In this document: one piece after another, positions 24,190 to 35,240 of the stretch | Numbering within the stretch: the first letter of the stretch is position 1 | How the letters are laid out: the number at the start of each line of letters is the position of its first letter | DNA from: Blasia pusilla | Lineage: Eukaryota > Marchantiophyta > Marchantiopsida > Blasiales | Direction: 5' to 3' | NCBI GenBank assembly: GCA_050084515.1 | Contig: CM114273.1 | Span: 41,602,001-41,666,000, forward strand | DNA: 64,000 nucleotides | The notes under the pieces: generated by a model | Told to the model about the DNA's origin: nothing | Databases searched by the model: none | Seen by the model: the letters and a program-made list of their open reading frames with translations, nothing else | Program-made: the position numbers and the translations under genes

Positions 24190-26415
24190 ATGGCTGGAGC
24201 TCCGGTGCCACAACCGATGCCTCAGCGGAGTGGCTTTGATGCGGATGCGACAGCGCCTACATGGTTTGACGGAAGTGAGGATGCAGGGAATCAGAGATGG
24301 TGGGGGACGCCCGTGATGGGGCATCCGTCGGCTCCGAATGCGCACCCTGATAATCCCCGTGCTGCCGGTTCCGGATCAGGAAGTGGATCGATGCACAGAC
24401 AGTCCAGTATGCCTTATACCAATGATGCAGTTAACAAAATGCAGACACAACCTTCGCCCGATGGCCGATATACACAAGCTGGAGCTGGAGCTGGATCGCC
24501 GCATGGGCCTGGAGTGGCAGGAACCTCTCCCGGCGGTGGTTCTAAAGGTACGATCACAACGCTTGGGAGTCCTAGTCCTACACTTGACCAGGGTTACAAT
24601 CGGGAATGGCGTTTCAACGAGACGGGTAGAGTTTGTAAACAATCCAAGCTCAGCAGAGAGTGTTGACTCCCCTGCTCTGCATATGTGTACTGGTGAACTT
24701 CTGGTGAATTTGTGGAAGCGAGTTTCAAGGCCGGAAAATATACAGGAGGACTTTCTGGAAGAGAAATAGGGGGTGATCATCCAACCTCAGCCTAGAGTGA
24801 GCTTCCCTGATCAGCACAGGGGTATGGCCGAATTGAAGAGTGAGCCATGGGCTTATAAACGACGATAAGGGAGCTGTCCTGTGAATGATGTATTTAGCTC
24901 CTTCTGAGGTCGGTGATGGAAGCCGTCGTATGCAATGAGTGCACATAGTGGAACGGCGATATCAGATGACAGCACCATCAAATAGATGGTTTTACATGCT
25001 TCCCTTAGAAATTACCATTATTTCTTGTTACGTTGTCCTATCGCGGGCCTAATAGCGGATATCCCTCATGATTGAGATTGGCTTGGTGTAAGCAGGAACC
25101 ATGGACAAGCTTTATGGACAGGTGTATCAGTTTACAAAAAGAGTTGAGGTTGTGGCAGGAAACGTTTGGGGCCATTGTGAGTTTTACATATCCCTTTCCC
25201 TCAAGACTTTCAAGTCGAGAAATCGAGAGATTATTGAATGATGTGATTGTTGGGCGAGGGAGTGTTTTTAGTTAAGTGAATCCTCAGTTTGTTCTGCAGT
25301 GGGTTGTTTCAGATTAGATTGAAACAATTGCGAACTAGCATGTTTCTATTGGAGAGGTAAATTATAAGTGGTTGGATTCTCGAGGGCAACTGGTGGCACT
25401 ATCAAGTGGTTTGGGGAGGTAGCACAGTCTGTATTTGGTGAAGGAATTCATAGCTTGAAGTTTGCAGGAAGACATTGTTTTCTGGTTCCAACTCTAGTCC
25501 TCGAGTAGATAACCCCAAGGTTTTTTGGCGTATGGACAAACTAGAAATTAGGGTAGGATTTTGCTACTGATCTCTTCTTCTTACAGCAAACTTGAGTAGT
25601 ATCGATTTGGAAGATTCAGGTCATGGTTTGATCTTGTAGTTGTACATATGCAGTAACAGCAGGACCATCGGTGGCAGACGCAGCCTGGGGGAGGATGAGT
25701 GTGGGGGCAAAGGTCCTCTCAGAAGGAGGGTTTGAAAAGGCTTTTAAGTCATTGTTTAAGGTGGATGCCGATGAGACTTTGAAGAAGACGTATGCATGTT
25801 ACCTGTCAACTTCAACAGGACCTGTCGCCGGCACTCTGTACATTTCCTCAAAGAAGTTCGCTTTCTGCAGTGACCGACCGTTGTCATATACACCCAAGCC
25901 AGGAGAACAAGCTTTCAGCTTCTACAAGGTACTCTGCTTAGGAACATGTCAGCATACTCAATGTTTATTTATCCCACAGGTTCGAAGGAAAGGCAATTCT
26001 ATGAAGAAACAACTGATAGGCTTGGGTGATGATTTACTGTCATGGATATCGGGTATTCATCAAATCAGAGCTGGTGTCCGATGACCTAAGCTCGGAGAGT
26101 GATGTACAAGTCGTTGCAGCTGGTTTTCTTTGACTTTTTTCTGGCAAGGGAAACTTTCTCCAGTTTCTCACACTGCCTGTTTGGACTCTGCAGGTGGTTG
26201 TGCCTCTTGATCGAATACAGGGCATCATTTCACATGACAATAGCCCCTCTACGGGAAAGTACATACAGGTGACAACAGTGGACAATTACGAGTTTTGGTT
26301 CATGGGATTTGTAAACTATGACAAGGGATTGAAGAATATGCAAGCTGCACTGAGTCTTCGCCTTGTTCCAGCACAGAATGTACCACTAACAAGAAATCCA
26401 TCATATGGTAGATAG
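24190..26415 (+). CDS. GEM-like GRAM-domain protein
   Basis: Exons are 24190-24625, 25096-25176, 25654-25928 and 26194-26415, all GT-AG with phases that join, giving 337 residues. Residues 1-145 are a low-complexity Pro/Gly/Ser-rich leader. Residues 146-190 hold the family signature (QVYQFTKRVEVVAGNVWGH then LTAGPSVADAAWGRMSVG). The GRAM domain follows, about 202-320, with TYACYLSTSTGPVAGTLYIS, KFAFCSDRPLS, FYKVVVPLDRIQGI and YIQVTTVDNYEFWFMGFVNY. Arabidopsis GEM modulates GLABRA2 expression, and relatives are ABA-responsive proteins whose GRAM domains are thought to bind membrane lipids. The exact role of this member is not visible. The length slightly exceeds the usual 220-300 residues because of the leader. 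Confidence 0.93.
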
Positions 26416-27450
26416 GGATGAGTTACCCACCTATCCTACCATGCCAACAGACCCACAGATACGATTTCTAAGGTCCATTAAACTAGCAAAATGTATACGC
26501 TCCTCCAAACCACTAACTGTATATACATGATACTTAGGTACTTCTAAAATTTGAACTTTAGGAAACAGTTTCTCTGTGGATTTCACATCTGAGTGTACAC
26601 TTTTATAGGTAGCAACTTTGTTTCTTAGATCTTTTGTACTGCGTACATTTATAAAGCTCACAATTTTTTTAACTCCTCTTGATAAGGTCTTCTAGCAAGA
26701 ACCTTGAGAGGACTTTCCTCTGTAGATTTATGGATCATGTCTTTCCTTCTGATGATCTGGAAATTTCATAGTTCTTGCGCTGGAATTTGAGGTCACATGT
26801 TCCAACTAGGATTTTGAAGAATTATGCAAGAAATTTGATATAGTGTGCGTTGCATGACGGAGTATGTGATTGAAAGTTCGGAAAAAAACTACCCAACAAC
26901 TGGTCATCTGCAATTCGTAAGAAAAGCCCTTGAAATTACTACACCGCTGCAATCTCAGGATGGAAGTTCTGAAGAACGGCCTTGAAACACCCTATTAAAA
27001 ATCAACAAATAGGTCAGGTGATTATTGAGAAATCATGAAGAAAAGAATCAAGATTTAATTAGAAATAGTTGCAGGAGGAAGGTTCTAAAATAATGTTGTG
27101 GTTGTAGAGAGTAAGAGTAATAGCAGGGAAGAGAGTTTGGCAAGATCCTCAGTATCATGAGAACAAAAAAATCGTAGTCATTTGAACAACTTTAGATTAA
27201 TCGGCAAGTTTCGTTTCCTACGTCAATTTGGACTTCATACTTTATTTCATTGTGACTAATCCCTGAGGTTTATAGATCCTTCTCATTTCTTGCAAATTCT
27301 GAAATTTGTTTGATTACACTTAAGTAATTTACATCAGGAAATATTAGTAAGATGCCTATGATGATGGACGATACAAGAGCCAATGATACATAGTTTCTTA
27401 TTGATGCATAATTCTTTGTGTGAAAAAATTTAAATAGTTTACTTAAATTG
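26416..27450. other. GEM-like 3' flank, no gene seen
   Basis: The sequence after the stop at 26413-26415 becomes AT-rich without a recognisable coding segment. It probably holds the 3' UTR and then flank up to the Helitron remnant. Confidence 0.45.
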
Positions 27451-28998
27451 TGGATTTCTTTAAATATTGTATTTCGTGGGTAATCACTTTTTTTTATTTG
27501 AATGTTCACTGTTTCCACTTAAAATGTGGATGGAAATTCTTTTTTCCTATTCTATATAATGCTATGTATAATTGATCATCAGAAAATACAAGAGTAGGCA
27601 AGTACATTCAACGTTTTGTAGAATGTGATCCTGAGATTTATTGATAGTCATAGGAAAAGTTGGACGAGTAGGGAATTGAAACTTGCGTAAATCAAATGGC
27701 GAGTCCAGTCATATGCAATCATTCGGATATGTGGAATAAAAAGTCAATCTCAATATTTCGCTCCGTGATGATTTCAACATCTATGAAATCTGGAATGAAT
27801 CTATGAATCAACAATATAGTTCCGTTTGCTTGCCCCTTGGCCCATTCATGTTTTGTAAGAGCATGATCGGTGACCAACCTTCAAACACCAATGATGTGGA
27901 GATAATCCAGAAGGCAAGCATGTGTTAAGAATTCAATGAGACATATGTGACTTGTTCAAAAAAGAGTTCCCTAAAGAAAAAATGTAGAATAAATATTACC
28001 TGCCCAAAAAATTGAGACATAATGTGTGTATTTATATCATCAACATCTATATTTCTCGATGCCAAAATTGTTGTATCTCTTAAGAAGTTAATGTCATGGA
28101 ATTGGCTAGGAGAACTTCCATAGATCAAATCAATAAGATCACATATCTTAATAATACTTGTAACTATTTTAGATAATAATCTTACTCATCAATTTTCCGC
28201 CGAGTAGTAGTTGTCGAAGAACAATAGTGACCCCTCCTATAACGTATTGTCTCGTGATTTATTTCCTCAAATGCATGACGATGAGTCATATGGGCTTCAT
28301 CCCATATAATGATCACTCCAACATGGATCAAGCGCACCCCGTCACTATTGACTGATAAACTACAAATCACACATGAAAGAAATTAGAACTTATAGTATAT
28401 GAAGGTATTAACATATATGTAATCACAAAAATTGATACAAGATTTAAGAAATGCTTACTTGTAAGTAGAACTCTAGTGAATATTGATCGGAATCTTCAAG
28501 TGTGAATGCTCTGTACATTCTCTATCTAACAATCATGGTTGCACAAAAACGGACTTGTCTGTCCATGGGACAAACTTGTCCAGACAAGTCTAGACTTGTC
28601 CGCGGACATGCCATCCCGCACTGTGGCTTGCGTCCCTACCGGAACCTCCGCCCGCGTTCGGCCCGTGTCCCTCTTGTGCCCCTCCCGTGCTCAGCCCGCA
28701 TCCGGGCCGCACTCCTTCCACGTCTAGCTGGCGCTCCTCTCACCTATGGCATGCACCCCTCCTACACAAGCTAGACGTAGGCCAAAACAAAATTTTGAAT
28801 TTAAAAAAAAAAATCAAGTCTAGTCTGCGCGGGCCAGGATCGAATGTGGGATGTGGGATGTTGCGCTTGCATAGACATGTCTGTCCCTAGGACGGACATT
28901 AGTCCACGGACACGGACTTTGTTCGTGTGCAACCTTGCTAACAATAGAGAAGCTATTTTGGATGATGCCATAGTTAATGCTATACCTCTAGCACTTCG
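27450..28998 (-). pseudogene. Helitron Pif1-like helicase remnant (interrupted)
   Basis: Read on the minus strand, fragments of the plant Helitron helicase follow in the expected order: SARGIALTMASSKIASLLL (about 28992-28938), LLDRECTEHSHLKIPI (28533-28480), HVGVIIIWDEAHMTHRHAFE (DEAH box, near 28320-28260), DINFLRDTTILASRNIDVDD (near 28090-28030), IMLLQNMNGPRG (near 27870), FPMTINKSQ (near 27650) and YPRNTIFKEIHN (near 27470). The frame changes and stops repeatedly, so the gene is dead. The Rep/HUH part and the N-terminal Walker A are not seen. A 404-bp hAT element interrupts it at 28534-28937. Confidence 0.85.
28526..28945. mobile_element. 404-bp non-autonomous hAT element with 8-bp TSD
   Basis: The element 28534-28937 is flanked by direct repeats CTAACAAT at 28526-28533 and 28938-28945. 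Its ends are inverted repeats CATGGTTGCACAAAAAC and, reverse-complemented, CAAGGTTGCACACGAAC, 14 of 17 identical, with further similarity inward (GGACTTGTCTGTCC against GGACAGACATGTC). An 8-bp target duplication and CA(A/T)GGTTGC ends are diagnostic of hAT. The interior is GC-rich and non-coding. It splits the Helitron helicase between KIASLL and LLDRECTEH, and deleting the element plus one target copy joins the frame. Confidence 0.9.
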
Positions 28999-28999
28999 C

Positions 29000-29470
29000 C
29001 AAGGTTGCACGCGAACATGTCCGTGTCTGCATACCAAGGGCCTTCCTCGTACCCATGGCCCTCGCCTCGGGTACCCCGTACCTCGTTCCATCGACCTGAC
29101 GCCAATTTTTGTTGCCTGATTTGTAGCCCACGTCGGGCCTTCTGGGTCGTGCTCGTGGACAAGTTGGGCCCGCCTTAGGCATGCTGTTGGAATGCTCTCG
29201 TCTGTCTCGATCAATCCACTTCGAGCCCCCAAGAGTCCCGCACCTAGCCCACACGCGAGCCAAAACCCGCAATGGTGGTCCATGCCCTAGCCCGTGTGAG
29301 GGCCCAAGGACGCGCAGGCTCCAGGATCGCACGTAGACCGCGTGAGCTCTAGGCCCGCATCCCATAAGCCAATCCGATGTCACCACGTGACACTCTGCAA
29401 CTCGTACTCCATGCCCGCACTCAACCCGCATTTTGCCCATGTCCCACAAACCCCGTGAGTATACGTGGCA
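29000..29470. mobile_element. Second hAT-like terminus with GC-rich interior, other end not found
   Basis: CAAGGTTGCACGCGAACATGTCC at 29000 matches the terminal repeat of the neighbouring hAT element. The following 460 bp are GC-rich like that element's interior. No matching right end (GTGCAACCTTG) is visible downstream, so this is probably a truncated or solo-ended relative, inserted at the 5' side of the same Helitron fragment. The long minus-strand frames here reflect GC-rich composition. Confidence 0.6.
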
Positions 29471-30360
29471 ATCGATCATTGGTTGAGGCAAAGTGCGAAC
29501 TCTTTTCCTAGCTCCTTTAATGGGTTCAAATTTAAAAACCCATAAGCAAAGGGCCACAAGTGGAGCCCTTACCAACGCATATTTTCACCATTTCCTTCAT
29601 ATGTTCCTCCTCTTTTCTTTGAGAGTTGGATTAGTTTTTGACTAAGCCCCAAATTTCATTGGTGCCTTGAGAGCTTAGAGCTTTCAAGATTACTAGGAGT
29701 TTTGGGGAAATCCGTTGCATGCCTTTTGAGATAGTTAGATTTTGTTTGTGACCAACTTGGATATTTGTGCAACATATTGTGACTTAAACAAACTCTAATT
29801 TATTCCACATTAGGCGAGAGGTTTTGAGTGTACTAGGAGAGAAGTACTTGGATATATCTTACAAGTGAGAATTTGCTATGTTTTGGCTCCAAGTGATTTG
29901 AGTTGTAATTAACCTTCACAAATCCCCATTCACTTGAAGGGATCATCACTAATCTTATATATTATAACACATTTTTCATAGAATCATAATGCAAAACTTA
30001 TGACTTCATATGTGTGTAGTGACCTATTACATACTCCTTCTCATATCATTCCCTTTTTCTCATCAATCTCAATAACCTGGCTACAAAAATACAAACATTT
30101 TCCATCCCTTTTGTTAGAACAGAGGAAAATATGTCAATATGTGACTTGGACTTATAGAAATATCGCCAAATGGTGCACATCAAAAGAGATTGGAGATGAC
30201 TTCGGTAAGGAAGAATTTTCTCTCGTTCATGTTGACTAAGGTGCCCACTCAAAACGGGTATGGACAAAAATCCCATGTGGGCTCACCTCAAAACTTCACA
30301 ATGAAACTACTCTATCAAGGAATTCCATGAACTTAGGAAATAACCACATGTGTGAAATTT
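29471..30360. other. Repeat-like intergenic DNA, unassigned
   Basis: Moderately AT-rich sequence with short frames that I cannot match to any family. The style of 29580-29950 suggests an old LTR, but no partner copy or terminal dinucleotides could be established. Confidence 0.35.
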
Positions 30361-30364
30361 TTTG

Positions 30365-30480
30365 TTGAAGAAAAACTAGACTTGAATAAAGGATATGGGG
30401 AAACCCATAGGAAGCACAAACTGAGGGACTCAAAGAGTTACGAACACTATGGCTATATCTAGTTGTGGGAAAAGAAAGAA
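30365..30480 (-). mobile_element. LINE 3' end fragment, copy 1
   Basis: On the minus strand this reads CTCTTTGAGTCCCTCAGTTTGTGCTTCCTATGGGTTTCCC-like sequence in segments shared with the copies at 56830, 60890 and 63300. It is preceded by TTCTTTCTTTTCC, as in those copies. It represents only the 3' untranslated end; no reverse transcriptase remains here. Confidence 0.7.
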
Positions 30481-30925
30481 GAGGTAAGGAGAAAGTATAT
30501 GATAGTCGCGCACCTCTACTTGGTTGTCGCAAATCTAGCTTTGATAAGGAAGTGTAGATTGTATGTTTGCATTATATGAAACATAGTGCGGTATATAATA
30601 AGACATGTGTCACGTCTATTAGGATAGATCGATGAGAACTAGTAGATCACCTTCAAAGATACTATAGGACAGTCTTAGGAGGTTGATGATGACCTGTTGA
30701 GGCTGTGGGTAACTTGCGAGAGCAGGTTTCCCCTTTGTTTCACCTCATTTGGAGTCATATTGAGAAACTTACTCTTTCGAGTAAGTTGCCATTTTTGGTA
30801 TAGTTTCCTTTCCAGTTTGGGAAGTGGCCGTTGACCCGATACATGAGGTCAAGAGCCAAGGAGGTGACCTACGAGCATAGATTACCGTGGAGAGAGTTTG
30901 GGAGAGGGAAGGGGATATACCTCAA

Positions 30926-31171
<246 letters not shown>

Positions 31172-31199
31172 GCACCATGGAGACTTTGTTGTGAGAGTC

Positions 31200-34100
31200 A
31201 TTTGATTTACAAAGAGATAATGAAAGATTGAGAGGGCTAAATGGAGGAGGTCGCTGGTTGCTCATTGTGTTTGCAGGTTGGGGACCGTGCTCCCCGTTCA
31301 GCAGTTCATGGGAGTGCTCACGGGAGCAAGAGCCGCCCAATTTGGTTGTTTTCTTTATGGTTTTTTGTATATGAGAGTGGCGCGCGGAAATTCTGCCCAA
31401 TTTTTGTTAGAAATTGAGTATGGGAGTGGGTTGCTCCATGCATGTGCTCTTGGGAGCACTGTGTATTTCTCTAGTTTGTTTTGTGATAGGTTTGAAATTT
31501 CTTTGGGAGAAATCAACGTGGAAGCCCTGCCAAAGTTTTTTTAAGGCTGCACGACAATCCTTGTCTGTTTTTTGTGCAAGGCCAGATGAAAAAACTGATT
31601 TAATGATGGCGTAGATCAGGAAGTTGTGCGCGCTGTGGAAGAAAAAATGCACGAGTTCAACGTTTCAACACGAACTTGTGATAGTTTTTGTGGGGCTGCC
31701 ATAGACACCGTTCCAATGAGTGAGTGAAATTTCAAAAAAATTTCGGTAAAAATCCTTTTTTGAGATTTAGAAAGAAATAACTTTGGAAGATAGGACATGT
31801 GAAGAGCTTGTTGGAAGTAGAAGTGAGTGAAAGCCATTTTTGGGGGTATTGACCCTCAATTCTAGGAGGGATTTGTGGGAAAGCAGCCAATTTGCAAATC
31901 TATCAAGAGGGGGCCCGTCAAGCTAGACAAAAATAGGCCTTATCCAAGTTCCGAGGGATGTTTTAGTAGTAAGTCAAAAAGAGGGAGGAACGACGTCCGC
32001 CCCTAGTGTGTCTTCTACGTTATAGGTTGGTACAACCCACTACTTGGTTGGGATGGCCAAATGGGGTTGCAACCGCCGCGACACCATTGCCGTAGGACTC
32101 AGAGCTATTGACAAGGCCATTGGGCGGGGAGCCAAACTTGGGGCGCTCAGGCCCGACGCATTAGTCTGAGATACAAATTTTTGATACTAAGGATCTGGTC
32201 CCATGGGTATTCAAGTCTTGGCAACTTCCAATATTGTCATAGATGATCAAAATCCAATGGTAAGAATCAGTATGGTAATGGGACCTATGTGATGATTCGC
32301 ACCCTTGAGAAAAAGAACACAAGTCCCAGGATAGTCTTACTTGCGATTAACAATAACCTAGTAGCCGAATGACCCATGGAAAGAACACACAAGTAAGGAA
32401 AAAACTATTAGCGGACGGCCCTAGTCGTTAATGGCATGGGATCTATTAGGGCGTCTCACTTAGAGGATGTAAATTTTTTGATGTCCTTCAAACCTTTGAC
32501 CATTAAATACATAAGACCTCAATTTCTGTCCGAGGAAGTTCAATATTGTTAGGTTCCGTGATTTCTAGGGCGTGTGAGTTAAATATACGGACAACAGTGG
32601 GCGTCTGGCCATAAGAGGTGAGCGTCTACCTTCGACGACACTCCGCACCCGAGAACGATATTTGACCATATACCAAATTACGGGTTAAAGATATCCAACC
32701 CTACAATGCGTTTATGAGACACCCTAATTATATTGTAGTCATTATGACTAATCTCACCCGCAACAGTTTTCCCTATATATAAGCACTTTGTTTTGGGGAC
32801 CGTTTGGCCATGTGAACGTCTTTAGAGCTGCTTTGGCTAAACGGGTGGAGTCGTGGGGGACCCGCAGCAATTTCTTGTTCTTATAAGCACTTTGTTTTGG
32901 GGACCGTTTGGCCATATGAAGGTCTTTAGGGCTACTTTGGCTAAACAGGTGGAGTCATGGGCGGAGAGTGGCTGGCACAGGAAGCCTTTGAATTTGAACT
33001 CCGCATGCAAAAGTTCTCACATGCATGGATAGGAACATCAGCAACTATAGCTAGGTACAAAGGACGGCCGACTCCGTGTCAACGATCAGAGAGATCACGG
33101 GTTAAGAATACTAGTAAGGTGCCCGATGCAAGAGAAAAAAAAATGTTTGAAGAGTTTGTGCATAGCCCATGAAGGGAAGAGATTAATGATGTTACACACA
33201 AATTCAAATTTCTTTTCTTGCTGTCCTTAGCATGTGAAACATTTTCTTCCTGCCTAGTTGCCACATGTCAAACATAGAGGTGTTTGTGAATCAAGAAGGC
33301 ACTCTCCCATAATAATATAGATTCATAGATGGTTAGAATCATAAATTCCTGTATTCAAAAAAAATAGTCGGCCAAAATCCGCAAAGAATGTATGAGGTAC
33401 TTGAAAACCCACTCGATATCCGGGTTTACTGTTTCCAGCTCTAAAACACTGGGACTCCGTGTTCACTCGGAAAACCTCCCTCGACCGCGTGATGCCATTT
33501 GGTAACCCATGGGAATCCCCGAAGGAACGCTCGCAAGTCACCACCCAGCCGCCACAAGTCTTGGGTCATTTGCTCCATTGGAGTGTCGTTCTTGACACGC
33601 GCATAAGATCAAGGAAGCAATATCGCGTGATTTCATGAGTCGTACCGAGAGTAGGGCAGACAGCTTTAAGAGTTTTTATTACTTCAAATAAAATCGGAGT
33701 GGTGAGTAGAAATTAAAGCAGACCGTAATTCTGCCACACAGATAATTAGGTGTTGTATGAAGACTAATCCTAAGGCCCCGTGATGACGAGAGTACACCCT
33801 CCTCTACGAACAGTTAGAAAGGACAACGGCACACCTTTAAAATATAGGTATACCTTCAATCTATGGGATGGTAAGTAGGAACAGCCTTGCTGTTTTCCAC
33901 ATATGGTGACATCGATTTGTCAATGTACACATCGGTGCCCCAAAATATTCGCTTGTCCCTCTATCTTTACACTTCTTTGTTTCCAGCCTCGTAGCAAGGT
34001 TCTTCGAGTGTTGAGTCAATGGTTACGAGCATCTATATAATTTACTTCCCTCTTTGCTAAATGAATTTTGAGGTAAAAAATGAGAACCGCACTGGTTTCT

Positions 34101-35240
34101 GTTATCTCTATACCCTCAGAATAAACGATCCCTCTCGAATCAGCCCAGTCAGTCATATCGTATGGTATGGTACATATAATGCACAAGAATGTAAGACTAC
34201 GGACTGATTTGGGTGCTTTTTTCAGAACTTGAAGGGGTAACCAAAGAAAGGAGTGAAGAATTCATTTTGCTACGATATCCTATAGATATCCGTTGGTCTA
34301 ACTAGAGACCGAGTTTCGGGATTTGTAGGAACTTGGGAATGTCCAAGCCAATCGTGCAGTGCTCGTCCTCGGTACAAGAACTGCACAAGGAAGTGGCATG
34401 TTAAGACTTTCATTGGATTCAAACGTGAAGCGTTTACAAGGCATTTGATCAGATTCAGAGTGATTAGCCGAAAAGAAAGTTCTTTACCGCATGTTCGTTG
34501 CCAATGGTGTAGCTTCTTTGAATCAACGCAACTACGTCTTTGGTAACGGTCCCATCCTGCATTCGGAAACTTCTAGTTAGCCTCTTCCAACACTAGTCAA
34601 CGTAAGCCACTACTCTCTCCAACTCGATAACAAGTCCACTTTCGAACAGTTGCAATCAGATATCGTGAAACACTGTAAAGGATTAGAACGCTCACACTTG
34701 AGAGTTATCGGCTAGTGGTAATACTAAATGATTCATCAAAGATAGTCCAGGTAGCAAAAACATAGAGACCCACCATCAATTGAGATCCGTGTACCCCCAT
34801 ATAGAAACTCACATCCCTGATGGCCTAAAATAGTCCAGAGCAAAGGGTAGACAATCCAGGGAGCGGCATGCACTTAAGATTCCCTTACTAGAGGATAACT
34901 GCCTCCTTACCACCCTAAAACTTGTACAAAGCAGACAATTCCTACTCTAATGCCGATGTCACATCGAACGCAGAGTCACCGTCCAGCCGAACACATACCG
35001 GGCACAATAGAGGTTCCAAAGTGATGCAACATATTGGGGGGCATTGTTGACTTGATACAAGCAGACCATTGGGATTATTAGGCAACGCGTCCAATCCCCC
35101 GTTCAAAGCTCCCAAAACTGCTTTCTTTACCTGCAGTCGGTTCGAAGGGCTATGTCAAGAATGCAGCACCTTGTCATTCGTGAAGAAGATTAATCAACAA
35201 TACTAAAGTTTAATCGACGAATACTAAATAAGCTGCTATA
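31200..35240. other. Repeat-rich intergenic region, no gene recognised
   Basis: Mixed-composition DNA. An 88-codon frame at 31278 has an LTR/gag-like feel but matches nothing I know. A TATA-like stretch (CCCTATATATAAGC) at 32771 precedes the 102-bp duplication at 32778-32961, suggestive of an LTR promoter. From 33.3 to 35.2 kb only short, broken frames are present. Confidence 0.4.
32778..32961. repeat. Tandem duplication of ~102 bp beside a TATA box
   Basis: The segment starting TATAAGCACTTTGTTTTGG near 32778 recurs near 32880. Both continue GGACCGTTTGGCCATRTGAA and GGCTAAAC(G/A)GGTGGAGTC. The first copy follows CCCTATATATAAG. The arrangement resembles a duplicated U3/R region of an LTR, but no second LTR is seen in the window. 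Confidence 0.75.

Noticed and set aside
28988-29575. 195-codon GC-rich minus-strand frame
   Set aside because: It crosses the hAT terminus and has the Arg/Gly/Trp bias of non-coding GC-rich DNA. Overlapping frames on both strands are equally long.
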